Shown here: positions 28,344-37,114 of the stretch, in pieces | How the letters are laid out: every line of letters begins with the position of its first letter | How positions within the stretch are numbered: position 1 is the stretch's first letter | Assembly: GCA_035626395.1 (NCBI GenBank) | Contig: DASPNR010000002.1 | Location: forward strand, 2,501 to 66,500 | DNA: 64,000 nucleotides | From: Candidatus Limnocylindrales bacterium | Lineage (GTDB): Bacteria; Desulfobacterota; Binatia; UBA1149; CAITLU01 | Direction of reading: 5' to 3' | Translations under genes and position numbers: made by a program | The notes under the pieces: generated by a model | Seen by the model: only the letters and a program-made list of their open reading frames with translations | Databases searched by the model: none | What the model was told of the DNA's origin: nothing

Positions 28344-28557
28344 GGATGCTACCGATGAGCACGGCGACGCTGACGGCGGCCAGCAGCGCGGCTGCCAGCA
28401 CTGGCCACAGGCGTTCGGTCGGCGCCGCAACCGGCGCGTCCGCCGATGGCACGCCGGGCAGGGAGCCGGGAGAGGTCGCGCTCCAGACGGCGATGGCGAG
28501 CGCAACGGCTGCGGTGCTCGCCCAGATCGCGGTTTCTAGGAGGGAAAGTCGTCCCAA
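28333..28557 (-). CDS. Small two-helix membrane protein upstream of ctaA
   Basis: 74 residues with two predicted membrane helices (about 10-28 and 48-69) joined by a Pro/Ala-rich loop. No family recognised. Reads from TTG 28557 with GGAG about 10 nt upstream, and overlaps ctaA by 11 nt, which supports coupling. Small integral proteins occur near oxidase assembly genes, but no function can be assigned. The TTG start is the weak point. Confidence 0.5.
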   Translation of the reverse strand: MGRLSLLETAIWASTAAVALAIAVWSATSPGSLPGVPSADAPVAAPTERLWPVLAAALLAAVSVAVLIGSIHVP

Positions 28558-28571
28558 AGGAAGGGAGCTCC

Positions 28572-28611
28572 AAAACGAAAAAGCCCGCCCTCCATGGCTG
28601 GAGGGCGGGCT
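28572..28611 (-). terminator. Rho-independent terminator of the cupredoxin-like gene
   Basis: Perfect 13-bp stem (28582-28594 with 28599-28611), 4-nt loop, followed on the minus strand by TTTTTCGTTTTG. It lies 23 nt after the stop of 28634-29347 and separates that gene from the ctaA cluster. Confidence 0.93.
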
Positions 28612-28633
28612 CGGACCTTAGCGCGAGGGTAGG

Positions 28634-29347
28634 TTACTTGCCAGCGAACGAGAAGTCGGCTGTGGCGGCGCCGTCGGCCACGGTGACGCTGGCGGTCTTG
28701 GTGCCGAGGTTCTCATGCCAGGCCTCCACCGTGTAGTTGCCCGCCGGAACGTTGTCGATCGTGAAGGAGCCGTCGGCTGCCGTCACCGCATGGAACGGGT
28801 GCGTGAAGACGCCGATGTAGGCGGACATCCACGGGTGAACGTCGCACTTGACGTGCACCGGCATCTCCGGGGTCGAGAACTTCTTCTTGATGACCTGGTT
28901 CTGGATGGGCATGGCGTTGTTGAATTGCGGGCTTTTGGTGGGCAGCGCGTGCACGTTGTGCAGCGTGGCGTCGCTGTTCTTGATCTCGACGACCTGGTCG
29001 ACCTGCGCCGTCAGCACGTGCGGCGTGTACATGCAGCCCTTCTGATCCAGCACGACGGACGTCGTTGGCGTATCGAACTTCTTGTCTGCCGGCAGGCCCT
29101 CTTTGACGTGGACGATGACATTCTGAATGCCGCCGTCCGCGCCGATGACCATCACCTCGCCCTGCCGTCCTTCGGGATTGAGCTTGTCGCAGACGGGGTC
29201 GGCGGTCATCTGGATCTTGCGACGCTCCGGAGGTGTGCCCTCGAACTTGACCTTGCCGGTGATGGAGCCGGCGAGGGCGGGGGCTGCGCCGAGGCTGCAG
29301 GAAAGGAGCAGCGCCGCGGTCGTGGTCAGAGCGATCGACTTCTTCAT
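28634..29347 (-). CDS. Periplasmic cupredoxin-like protein with carboxypeptidase-regulatory-like domain
   Basis: 237 residues. Signal peptide (1-26, ending ALA-G). A plastocyanin-like domain carries likely type 1 copper ligands: a His near 130-133 (LHNVHALP), C168, H171 and M174 (KCDVHPWM). The last 55 residues (DGSFTIDNVPAGNYTVEAWH) are a small beta-sandwich of the carboxypeptidase-regulatory type. Probably an electron carrier or copper protein linked to respiration. GGAGG sits 7 nt before ATG 29347. Monocistronic, with a terminator after it; its start faces the glutamine-synthetase-like gene across 245 nt. Confidence 0.82.
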   Translation of the reverse strand: MKKSIALTTTAALLLSCSLGAAPALAGSITGKVKFEGTPPERRKIQMTADPVCDKLNPEGRQGEVMVIGADGGIQNVIVHVKEGLPADKKFDTPTTSVVLDQKGCMYTPHVLTAQVDQVVEIKNSDATLHNVHALPTKSPQFNNAMPIQNQVIKKKFSTPEMPVHVKCDVHPWMSAYIGVFTHPFHAVTAADGSFTIDNVPAGNYTVEAWHENLGTKTASVTVADGAATADFSFAGK

Positions 29348-29592
29348 AAAGGTCCTCCAGTCGCGATCCGATGCGTTGGGGTTTGGGTTGATCGAAGGGT
29401 CCACCACAGGCCGTCCGTTGAGGCCTCGTGCTCATTTGATACCCACCGGCACGCCGTTATTCAACCGGGCGGGCAGCGGCGGCTGCTCATTGCCCATGGG
29501 AAAATCTGCGCGCCGCCGTCCTTGCCGCTACACTAGCGGCCTGGCGCCGGCGGGAGCCGCGGCCGACAGGCAGGGATCCAAGGGAGACGATC

Positions 29593-30987
29593 ATGACCGA
29601 TGCAGCTTCAGGAAGGCTTTCCCTGTCCGAACTCGAGCGGCTGATCCGGTCCGGTGAGATCGACACCGTCATGACCGTCTTCCCGGACCTATACGGACGC
29701 CTGGTGGGCAAGCGCATCACCGGCCATTTCTTCCTGGAGGAGACGGCCGCCGACGGCATGCACTGCTGCGACTACCTGCTGGCATGCGACATGGAGATGG
29801 ACCCGGTGGCAGGCTACGAGTTCGCGTCCTGGCAACGCGGCTACGGCGACATCCTCGCGCGGCCGGATCTCGCGACGCTCCGTCGTGCCGGCTGGCTCGA
29901 GCGCACCGCCGTCGTCTTCTGCGACTTGTTCGACGAGCACGATCATCAGCCGGTGGCGGTTGCGCCGCGAACCATCCTGCAGCGCCAGCGCGAGCGCGCG
30001 GCCGCGATGGGCTTCGTGGCCAAGGCAGGGTCGGAACTGGAGTTCTTCCTGTTGCGCGAGAGCTACGAGGAAGCCGATGGAAAATATTTCGCGGGCCTGA
30101 CGCCGTTCGGGCGCTACGTCGAGGACTACCACATCCTGCAGGGCGCGCGTGAAGAGCCGATCGTCGGCGCGATTCGCCGAGCCATGGACGCGTCGGCGGT
30201 TCCTGTCGAGTTCAGCAAGGGCGAGTGGGGCCCGGGCCAGCACGAGATCAACCTTCGATACGGCGAGGTGCTCGAGATGGCCGACCGGCATGCGCTCTAC
30301 AAGGAAGCGGCCAAACAGATCGCGGCCGCCCACGGGCATGCGCTGACTTTCATGGCCAAGTTCGACGAGGCACTGGCCGGCAACAGCTTCCACCTGCACA
30401 TGAGCCTGTGGAGCAAGGACGACGATAGACCCGTTTTCGCCGGCGACAGCCCGCTTCCGGGTTCCGACGTCGCCGCCTCGGATGCCTTCCGCTGGTATCT
30501 GGGCGGGCTGCTGACGCACGCCCGCGAGTGCATGTTGCTGTTCGCGCCCAACGTGAACTCGTACAAGCGTTACGTAGCCGGCAGCTTCGCGCCCACACGC
30601 ATCGCCTGGTCCTATGACAACCGCACCGTGGGCTTCCGCCTGGTCGGCAGCGGCAGCTCGCTGCGAGCGGAGTGTCGAGTCCCAGGCGGCGACGCCAACC
30701 CCTATCTCGTCATGGCCATCGCGCTGGCGGCAGGCCTCGACGGCATCGAGCGGCGCGTCGAGCCGCCCGCGCAATTCCGCGGCGACGCGTACCAGGCAGG
30801 CGAGCTCCCCTGCGTGCCTCTGAGCCTCGAAGAAGCGCTGCGCGAGTTCCGATCCAGCGCCTGGGTACGCAGCGTCCTCGGGGACGCTGTCGTCGACCAC
30901 TATGCACACTTCGCCGAGATCGAGCTGCAGAAGTTCGCGCGTGTCGTGACGACATGGGAGCGGCGGCGTTTTCTGGAGAGGGGATGA
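29593..30987 (+). CDS. Glutamine synthetase family protein (gamma-glutamylamine synthetase-like)
   Basis: 464 residues. ATP-dependent ligase fold of glutamine synthetase. Recognisable motifs: SELEFFLL (first metal Glu), GQHEINLRYGEVL (second metal site), NSFHLHMSLW (His of the n1/n2 region), NSYKRYVAGSFAPTRIAWSYDNRT and RAECRVPGGDANPYL. The beta-grasp N-terminus and the NRT/RVPG variants fit the PuuA-like group that glutamylates amines rather than ammonia. The two following genes (class I amidotransferase and SDR, joined by ATGA overlaps) support an amine pathway via gamma-glutamyl intermediates. True assimilatory GlnA is the alternative. Confidence 0.85.
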   Translation: MTDAASGRLSLSELERLIRSGEIDTVMTVFPDLYGRLVGKRITGHFFLEETAADGMHCCDYLLACDMEMDPVAGYEFASWQRGYGDILARPDLATLRRAGWLERTAVVFCDLFDEHDHQPVAVAPRTILQRQRERAAAMGFVAKAGSELEFFLLRESYEEADGKYFAGLTPFGRYVEDYHILQGAREEPIVGAIRRAMDASAVPVEFSKGEWGPGQHEINLRYGEVLEMADRHALYKEAAKQIAAAHGHALTFMAKFDEALAGNSFHLHMSLWSKDDDRPVFAGDSPLPGSDVAASDAFRWYLGGLLTHARECMLLFAPNVNSYKRYVAGSFAPTRIAWSYDNRTVGFRLVGSGSSLRAECRVPGGDANPYLVMAIALAAGLDGIERRVEPPAQFRGDAYQAGELPCVPLSLEEALREFRSSAWVRSVLGDAVVDHYAHFAEIELQKFARVVTTWERRRFLERG

Positions 30988-31727
30988 GGATGAGGATGGG
31001 AAGACCGGCCGTCGGAATCACAACGTACACGCCCGCTGGCAGCGATACCGCGTTGTACTCGCTTCCGCGCGACTACATCGATGCGCTCGCTCGCGCAGAC
31101 GCCTCGCCGGTGTTGATGGTGCCGCACGGAGCCGACGCGCTGGATCGGCTCGACGGTCTGGTGCTGACGGGCGGTGGCGACATCGATCCGTCCATCTACG
31201 GTGCCGATTGGCACGAGACCAATTACTTCGTCGATCCGGTGCGCGATCGGTTCGAGCTCGACCTGGCGCGCGAGGCCATGGAAAGCGGCCTTCCGCTGCT
31301 GGCCATCTGCCGCGGCCTGCAGATCGTCAATGTCGCGCTTGGCGGGACGCTGGTCGCGCATCTGCCCGAAAGGTACGGCGAGGCCGTGGCGCACCGCGCT
31401 GTTCCGCGCAGCCCGGTCGGACACTGCGCGATCATCGCCGAGCGTTCGTTGCTGGCCGAGGTCGTCGGGGCCGAGGTGCTGGAGGTGCACTCGTGGCATC
31501 ACCAGTGCGTGGACCGGCTGGGGCGGGGCCTGACGGCGACGGCGCACGCGGAAGACGGCGTCGTCGAAGCGCTGGAGCTGGAGAACGCACGCGGCTGGAT
31601 GCTGGCCGTGCAGTGGCATCCGGAGCTCGGCGCGGCTTCGAGTCTGCGTCAGCAGGCGATTTTCGACGCATTCGCGCGCGCGGCGGCGCTGCGGCGCGAG
31701 CAGCGATCGGTTGCAGGAGGTGCATGA
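30984..31727 (+). CDS. Class I glutamine amidotransferase-like gamma-glutamyl hydrolase (PuuD-like)
   Basis: 247 residues. Peptidase C26-type fold, catalytic triad C109 (LLAICRGLQIVN), H212 and E214 (VQWHPELG). No synthase domain is fused, so it should hydrolyse a gamma-glutamyl substrate, as PuuD does with gamma-glutamyl-GABA. Three in-frame ATG codons occur (30984, 30990, 30996); the first overlaps the ligase stop (ATGA) and follows GGAGAGGG. Probably acts after the ligase gene product. Confidence 0.85.
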   Translation: MRMRMGRPAVGITTYTPAGSDTALYSLPRDYIDALARADASPVLMVPHGADALDRLDGLVLTGGGDIDPSIYGADWHETNYFVDPVRDRFELDLAREAMESGLPLLAICRGLQIVNVALGGTLVAHLPERYGEAVAHRAVPRSPVGHCAIIAERSLLAEVVGAEVLEVHSWHHQCVDRLGRGLTATAHAEDGVVEALELENARGWMLAVQWHPELGAASSLRQQAIFDAFARAAALRREQRSVAGGA

Positions 31728-32503
31728 TGGATCGGCTGGCCGGCAAAGTGGCGATCGTGACCGGGGGCGGCGGCGGCATCGGCAAGGCCACCGCCATGGC
31801 GATGGCGCGCGAAGGCGCCAAGGTGGTCGTGGCCGACAACCGCATGGAGCCGGCCAGCGCCGCGGCGCAGGAGATCGTCGCGCGCGGCGGCAAGGCGCAG
31901 GCTTTCGAGGTGGACGTGCGCGTGAGCGAGCAGGTGGCGGCGCTCGTGGCGTTCGCGGAGCAGGCTTACGGCGCGCTTCACGTGATGTTCAACAACGCCG
32001 GCGTCTTCCATGACGACGATGGCTCGGTTCTCGATACCGAGGAGGCGATCTGGAACCTCGTCATCGATGTCAACCTCAAGGGCGTCTTCCTGGGCTGCAA
32101 GCATGCCGTTCCGGCGCTGCTGCGAAGCGGCGGTGGCTCGATCATCAACACGGCATCGTTCGTCGCGGTGCTGGGAGCAGCGGTTTCGCAGAGCGCGTAT
32201 ACGGCCAGCAAGGGCGGCGTGCTGGCGTTGACGCGCGAGCTGGCGGTGGAATGGGCGCGCAAGGGCATCCGCGCCAATGCCCTGTGTCCGGGGCCGATCG
32301 ACACGCCGTTGCTGGCCGAGCTGCTCAAGGACCCGGCGGCGCGCCAGAGAAGGATGGTGCACATCCCGATGGGCCGCCTGGGAAAGGCCGAGGAGATCGC
32401 CGAAGCAGTGGTGTTCCTGGCCTCCGACGAATCATCCTATGTGACCGGCACGACGTTCCTCGTCGATGGCGGCATCGCCGCCGCCTACGTCACGCCGGAA
32501 TGA
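31727..32503 (+). CDS. Short-chain dehydrogenase/reductase
   Basis: 258 residues, classical SDR. NAD(P) motif TGGGGGIG (12-19), NNAGV (about 85-89), catalytic Y158-x3-K162 (SAYTASKGG) with an upstream Ser, and PGPIDTPL. VVVADN after the second strand suggests NAD preference. AGGAGG lies 6 nt before ATG 31727; an ATG at 31724 is also possible. Coupled to the amidotransferase gene. May oxidise an alcohol or semialdehyde in the same amine pathway, but substrate is not readable. Confidence 0.85.
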   Translation: MDRLAGKVAIVTGGGGGIGKATAMAMAREGAKVVVADNRMEPASAAAQEIVARGGKAQAFEVDVRVSEQVAALVAFAEQAYGALHVMFNNAGVFHDDDGSVLDTEEAIWNLVIDVNLKGVFLGCKHAVPALLRSGGGSIINTASFVAVLGAAVSQSAYTASKGGVLALTRELAVEWARKGIRANALCPGPIDTPLLAELLKDPAARQRRMVHIPMGRLGKAEEIAEAVVFLASDESSYVTGTTFLVDGGIAAAYVTPE

Positions 32504-32507
32504 GGGA

Positions 32508-32545
32508 TCGGGCACCGCTGGCAGCCGCGCCGGAACGGTGCCCGA
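32508..32545. terminator. Hairpin between convergent SDR and cysC genes
   Basis: 10-bp perfect stem TCGGGCACCG (32508-32517) with its complement (32536-32545) and an 18-nt loop, 4 nt after the SDR stop. No T-tract. Probably a bidirectional terminator. Confidence 0.5.
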
Positions 32546-32553
32546 CCTTCCTG

Positions 32554-33168
32554 CTACGCGCGCGGAATGAAGCCGCTGCTCTCGAGGTACGCGACGATCT
32601 CGCGCAGGTTCTCCTCGGGCGTCTTGCCGGCAGTGTTGATGATCAGCTCGGCTGCCTCGGGCGCTTCATACGGCGCGGAGATTCCCGTGAACTCCGGAAT
32701 CTCCCCGGCCCGGGCCTTCTTGTAGAGGTTCTTCGGATCGCGCCGCTCGCACTCGTCCAGGTCGCATTGCACGTAGACCTCGATGAATCGGCCTTCGGGT
32801 GCGGCCTTGCGGGCGATCTCCCGGTCGGCGCGGTACGGCGAGATGAAGGCCGTGATGTTGACGACCCCGGCGTCGGTGAACAGCGCGGCCACCTCGCCGA
32901 TGCGGCGGATGTTTTCGGTGCGATCCTTGGGCGAGAACCCGAGGTCCTTGTTCAGACCGTGCCGAACGTTGTCGCCATCGAGGACGAAGGAGCGCACGCC
33001 GCGCTCCCACAGCGCCTTCTCGAGGAGGTTGGCCAGGGTCGATTTGCCCGAGCCGGAAAGGCCGGTCAGCCATACCGTGCATCCACGGTGGCCATTGATC
33101 TGCTCGCGCTCGTCGCGCGTTACGGTGGTCTGGTGCCAAACGATATTCTTCGACTTCGGTTCCGACAT
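32554..33168 (-). CDS. cysC: Adenylyl-sulfate kinase
   Basis: 204 residues. Phosphorylates APS to PAPS. P-loop GLSGSGKST (36-44), the [16 protein letters not shown] motif (APS contact), and a [10 protein letters not shown] block are intact; [19 protein letters not shown] follows. Stand-alone enzyme of normal size. Together with sat (21792) and the sulfite reductase (2194) it gives most of the assimilatory pathway, but a PAPS/APS reductase gene is not in the window. Monocistronic, convergent with the SDR gene. Confidence 0.96.
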   Translation of the reverse strand: MSEPKSKNIVWHQTTVTRDEREQINGHRGCTVWLTGLSGSGKSTLANLLEKALWERGVRSFVLDGDNVRHGLNKDLGFSPKDRTENIRRIGEVAALFTDAGVVNITAFISPYRADREIARKAAPEGRFIEVYVQCDLDECERRDPKNLYKKARAGEIPEFTGISAPYEAPEAAELIINTAGKTPEENLREIVAYLESSGFIPRA

Positions 33169-33277
33169 CTTCCTGCTCGTGCTGCTCTCGGGAAATGTTC
33201 GAGCGCCGCCGCGACGAGCGCAGCGGCAGACTAGCGGGCGGCCGAGATTCCGTCGCTAGCGGCGAAGACGGTCAGCC

Positions 33278-33460
33278 TCAGCGAGGCTGCTCGAGCTTCT
33301 TTCCGTACGTGACCTGACCTTTGTCGATGCGAAGGGAGAAACCGCAGTCGGGATTGATGCAGACCCAGGCCTTGTAGAGAACGGAGGCGCCGTCGGTCCC
33401 ATAGTCGGAAAGCGGCACCAGGTGACCGTCTCCGCACTTCATGCACTTGGGGAACTCCAT
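33278..33460 (-). CDS. Small zinc-ribbon protein
   Basis: 60 residues. Two Cys pairs, CMKC (residues 6-9) and a CINPDC pair (about 34-39), form a likely zinc ribbon; the second half, GFSLRIDKGQVTYGKK, is basic. Function unknown. Start ATG 33460 is placed by the protein-like N-terminus MEFPKCMKCG; longer reading (to 33535) is poor. Gap of about 200 nt to rpsU upstream and about 110 nt to cysC downstream. Could be a nucleic-acid or ribosome-associated factor, given the neighbour rpsU; not certain. Confidence 0.6.
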   Translation of the reverse strand: MEFPKCMKCGDGHLVPLSDYGTDGASVLYKAWVCINPDCGFSLRIDKGQVTYGKKLEQPR

Positions 33461-33661
33461 CTCCACAGCGTCCTTCACAACCCAAGTCGAGTCGGGGAGA
33501 TGTTGCCACGCGCGCGGGCTGCGACGCGTAGACAACTCGGCTGGACCCCGCTGAGCGGGAAGCTACCGCACGACCCCCAGTCGGTCAAGGAAACCGCCGG
33601 TCCCTTTCCGGCTCCGGAGGCGCCGGACGTAGCAGGACCCGCGGCCCCCGGCGGTGCGGTC

Positions 33662-33859
33662 TCAGGCGTTCTGCCTCTGCGCGCGACGCAGCGCCTTGCG
33701 ACGCTTGCGCTCGGCCTCCTGCCGCTTTCGCTTCCGACGAACGCTCGGCTTCTCGTAGAACGCGCGAACCTTCATCTCCTTGAAGACGCCCTCGGCAGCC
33801 AGCTTCTTCTTGAGAACACGCATTGCGCGCTCCAGCGAGCCCTCGACACGTACCTCCAT
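33662..33859 (-). CDS. rpsU: 30S ribosomal protein bS21
   Basis: 65 residues. Small basic subunit protein involved in mRNA selection. Starts MEVRVEGSLERAMRVLKKKL and contains the AFYEKPSVRRKRKRQEAERK block typical of S21. GGAG lies 6 nt before ATG 33859. Stands alone on the minus strand, between tRNA-Arg and the zinc-ribbon gene. Confidence 0.95.
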   Translation of the reverse strand: MEVRVEGSLERAMRVLKKKLAAEGVFKEMKVRAFYEKPSVRRKRKRQEAERKRRKALRRAQRQNA

Positions 33860-34014
33860 TCGCAACTCCTCGACGACCGGCCGCAGAAATGAGATCGCGG
33901 CGCGGTGCGTAATCGACTGACCCTATCGAATGCGGGGCCCGCAAGTCAACCGACCCGACAGGGCAAATCGCATGAACGCAGCCCGGAGGGGCCGCGGATG
34001 TGGCAAAGAAGAAA

Positions 34015-34090
<76 letters not shown>

Positions 34091-34168
34091 CCGCGATGGC
34101 CGCATGGCTGCAGCCGACGCCGGTCTCCTTACCCGCCTCCCCATGCAACTGAAAGCCGGGCGCGTTGG

Positions 34169-34972
34169 CTATGGTGCGCTCAGAACCTGTGTCCGTGCCG
34201 ACAACTCGCCAAGGACCGCCACGGCCTGGGAATGGATGTGGCCGTTGGTGGCCAGGATGCGCGGAAGCCAGGCATCGTACTGTCCGGCGTCAAAATCGCT
34301 GACCGATCCGCCCGCCTCCTCGACCACCAGCCATCCGGCCGCCGTGTCCCAGGGCTGCAGCTTCCACTCCCAGAAGCCATCGAATCGGCCGGCGGCAACG
34401 TAGCAGAGATCGAGGCTGGCCGAGCCGTAGCGGCGCACGTCCTGGGCGCGCAGGATGAAGAGGCGGAGGTAGTCGAGATAGGCATCGATGTGCTCGCGCC
34501 GGTCGTAGGGAAAGCCGGTGACGAGCAGTGATTGCGCCAGCGCCTGCGTCGCCGACACTTGGAGGGCCCTTCCGTTGCAGAACGCGCCGCCGCCGCGCTC
34601 GGCGGTGAACATCTCGTCCTTGCACGGGTCGTAGACCGCGGCGGCCTGCGGCCGGCCGTGCTCCAGATAGGCAACCGACACGGCGAAGTGGGGCAGCCGG
34701 TGCACGAAGTTGGTGGTGCCGTCGAGCGGATCCACGTACCAGCAGGGACCGTCGCTGGCACGCTGGCCGACGTCTTCCTCGGCCACGATGGCGTCGTCCG
34801 GAAACGATCGCGCGATGCCGTCGATGATGATGGACTGCGCGCCGCGATCGATCTCCGTGACCAGGTCCACCGCGGATTTGAATTCGACTGCGCGATGCCC
34901 GCCCATCGCAGCGGCGATGTAGGCGCCGGCGCGCCGCGTGAGCTCGATGGCAAGCGAGGTTCGAGCGAGCAC
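34169..34972 (-). CDS. suhB: Inositol monophosphatase family protein (SuhB-like)
   Basis: 267 residues. Mg2+-dependent phosphatase. Metal motif 1 WYVDPLDGTTNFVH (about 76-91), an upstream Glu in VAEEDVG, and the WDTAAGWLVVEEAGG motif near the C-terminus are intact. In bacteria SuhB also acts in rRNA antitermination; the sequence does not separate enzymatic from regulatory roles. Divergent from ispE (44 nt between starts). Confidence 0.92.
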   Translation of the reverse strand: MLARTSLAIELTRRAGAYIAAAMGGHRAVEFKSAVDLVTEIDRGAQSIIIDGIARSFPDDAIVAEEDVGQRASDGPCWYVDPLDGTTNFVHRLPHFAVSVAYLEHGRPQAAAVYDPCKDEMFTAERGGGAFCNGRALQVSATQALAQSLLVTGFPYDRREHIDAYLDYLRLFILRAQDVRRYGSASLDLCYVAAGRFDGFWEWKLQPWDTAAGWLVVEEAGGSVSDFDAGQYDAWLPRILATNGHIHSQAVAVLGELSARTQVLSAP

Positions 34973-35016
34973 GCATCCTGGTTGTCACGCGACCCTACGA
35001 CCGTCAAACTGCCGCG

Positions 35017-35952
35017 GTGAGCATGCCAGCATCGTCAGGTGCAGCCTTCGTGCGTGCTCCGGCCAAGGTCAATCTCTACCTTCGCGTGCTCGGCAGGAGA
35101 CCCGACGGCTATCACGAGCTGGACTCGCTGATGTTCGCCGTCTCGCTCTACGACGAGCTGACGATCCAGGTAAATCCTTCGCGGCGCCGCGCGATCTCGT
35201 GCCGCGTCTCCGGCGCCGAGCGCGTTGCGGGCGGCGCCTCCAACCTGGCGGCGCGCGCGGCCGCTGCGATGCTCGAGCATCTGGGCGTCCGCTGCCGCGT
35301 CGCGATCCGGCTTCGCAAGAACGTGCCGTTCGGTGCCGGCCTCGGCGGCGGGAGCAGCGATGCCGCGGCTGTCCTGCGTGTGCTGCCGCGCCTGCTGGGA
35401 CGGCGGCTGCCGGCGGCAACGCTGCGCGCGATGGCACTGCGGCTGGGGGCCGATGTCCCCTTCTTCCTCACCTGCAGACCGGCGCGCGCCCGCGGCATCG
35501 GCGAGCGCTTGAGCCTCGTCGCCGGCGTGCCCGAGGGCGCGCTGGCGATCGTGGTCCCGCCCTCGCGCGTGGACACGGGATGGGCCTATCGAACGGCGCT
35601 TCCTGGTTTGACTTCGGGCAGGTCGGTCTCTAGGCTCCCGCCCTTGCCGCGCCGGCTCGACGCCGTCGACTCTTGGTTTTTCAACGACTTCGGTGTGGGC
35701 ATCGAACGTGCCGTGCCGGAGGTTCGGGTCTGCCGCGAGCGGCTTGCCCGTCTCGGCGCACGAGCCACGGTGCTGTCGGGCAGCGGGTCGGCCGTGGTGG
35801 GCTGGTTCGACGACATGGCCGCAGCGAAAGCGGCCGCTTCGAGCTTCGCGCCGCCCGACAAGGCCTATGCCGCCAGGATCCTGCGCAGCGCTCCGCGCCC
35901 GCAGTCCGCACTCGCAGCCGCGCTCGAAAACCGTGGTCGAAACCGCGGTTGA
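35017..35952 (+). CDS. ispE: 4-diphosphocytidyl-2-C-methyl-D-erythritol kinase
   Basis: 311 residues from GTG 35017 (309 from ATG 35023). GHMP kinase of the MEP isoprenoid pathway. Motif 1 [24 protein letters not shown] loop [17 protein letters not shown] (about 107-121) and motif 3 [12 protein letters not shown] (near 250) are all present. The ribosome-binding site is weak, so the exact start is open. A tRNA-Gln follows 9 nt after the stop. Confidence 0.94.
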   Translation: MSMPASSGAAFVRAPAKVNLYLRVLGRRPDGYHELDSLMFAVSLYDELTIQVNPSRRRAISCRVSGAERVAGGASNLAARAAAAMLEHLGVRCRVAIRLRKNVPFGAGLGGGSSDAAAVLRVLPRLLGRRLPAATLRAMALRLGADVPFFLTCRPARARGIGERLSLVAGVPEGALAIVVPPSRVDTGWAYRTALPGLTSGRSVSRLPPLPRRLDAVDSWFFNDFGVGIERAVPEVRVCRERLARLGARATVLSGSGSAVVGWFDDMAAAKAAASSFAPPDKAYAARILRSAPRPQSALAAALENRGRNRG

Positions 35953-35961
35953 ACCGATTGA

Positions 35962-36033
35962 TGGGCGGTCGCCAAGTGGTAAGGCACCGGTTTTTGGTAC
36001 CGGCATCCGAAGGTTCGAATCCTTCCCGCCCAG
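35962..36033 (+). tRNA. tRNA-Gln (TTG anticodon)
   Basis: Acceptor TGGGCGG/CCGCCCA, D-arm GCC-AAGTGGTAA-GGC, anticodon stem CCGGT/ACCGG with loop TTTTGGT (anticodon TTG), T-arm GAAGGTTCGAATCCTTC, discriminator G. The U1-A72 pair and G73 are the usual Gln identity elements. CCA is not encoded. Confidence 0.96.
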
Positions 36034-36145
36034 CTCTCATCGAGAGGCAGCAGGAAGACTCGCCGGAAGTGCAGGGGGGCCGCGCGGACCAGACGGCCGC
36101 GCGCAGGGATGCAGGGAGCGCCGACGGCGCAATGATGTAGCTGAG

Positions 36146-37087
36146 ATGAACTCGCTTCAGGTCTTTGCCGGCAACGCCAGTGTGGCGCTCGCCGATTCCA
36201 TCTGCGCCAAGCTCGGCGCCAAGCGCGGGCGCGCAGAGATCAGGCGTTTCAGCGACGGCGAGATCTTCGTCGAGATCCACGACAACGTGCGCGGCGCCGA
36301 CGTCTTCGTGGTTCAGTCCACGTCCATGCCGGGCAACGACCACATCATGGAGCTGCTGCTGATGCTGGACGCGCTCAAACGCGCGTCGGCGAAGCGCGTG
36401 ACGGCAGTCGTGCCCTACTACGGCTACGCCCGCCAGGATCGCAAGGTCTCCCCGCGCGTGCCGATAAGCGCCAAGCTCGTGGCCGATCTGATCGTGACGG
36501 CCGGTGCCATGCGCGTGATGACGATGGAGCTGCACGCGGGGCAGATCCAGGGCTTCTTCAACGTTCCCGTCGACAACCTCTACTCCAATCCGGTGCTGCT
36601 GCCGCACATCTCGCGCGCCGTCGGAGACATGCCCATGGCCGTGGTTTCGCCGGATGCCGGCGGCGTCGAGCGCGCGCGAGCCTATGCCAAGCGGCTCGAG
36701 GCGACGCTGGCCATCATCGACAAGCGGCGCGTGCGAGCCAATGCGGTCGAGGAGATGCGCATCATCGGCGACGTCTCGGGCTGCGCCGCGGTGCTCATCG
36801 ACGACATGATCGACACCGCCGGCACGATCTGCACCGCGGCCGCCGCCTGCATCGATGCCGGCGCAAAGAGGGTCATCGCCTGCACGACGCACGGCGTTCT
36901 GTCGGGCCCCGCGGTCCAGCGCATCAGCGACTCGCGGCTCGATACCGTCATCGTCACCGACACCATCGCGCCGCGCGAGGAAGTCGTCGGCAATCCCAAG
37001 ATCCGGATCGTCTCGGTCGCCGACCTCATGGCCGAGGCCATCCTGCGCACGCATCAGGAAGAATCGATCAGCTCCCTGTTCCAGTAG
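36146..37087 (+). CDS. prs: Ribose-phosphate pyrophosphokinase
   Basis: 313 residues. Makes PRPP from ribose 5-phosphate and ATP for nucleotide, His and Trp synthesis. Motifs: [20 protein letters not shown] with [17 protein letters not shown] (flexible ATP loop), [11 protein letters not shown] and the PRPP loop [12 protein letters not shown]. Length is standard (about 315). The ispE-(tRNA-Gln)-prs-rplY-pth order is a common proteobacterial arrangement. Confidence 0.96.
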   Translation: MNSLQVFAGNASVALADSICAKLGAKRGRAEIRRFSDGEIFVEIHDNVRGADVFVVQSTSMPGNDHIMELLLMLDALKRASAKRVTAVVPYYGYARQDRKVSPRVPISAKLVADLIVTAGAMRVMTMELHAGQIQGFFNVPVDNLYSNPVLLPHISRAVGDMPMAVVSPDAGGVERARAYAKRLEATLAIIDKRRVRANAVEEMRIIGDVSGCAAVLIDDMIDTAGTICTAAAACIDAGAKRVIACTTHGVLSGPAVQRISDSRLDTVIVTDTIAPREEVVGNPKIRIVSVADLMAEAILRTHQEESISSLFQ

Positions 37088-37114
37088 GAGCAATGGTCCA
37101 CCGAGGAAGGAATC

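Noticed and set aside
27483..28358. Plus-strand open frame across ctaA
   Set aside because: The minus strand codes for the eight-helix CtaA; the plus product is Arg/Gln/His-rich shadow sequence.
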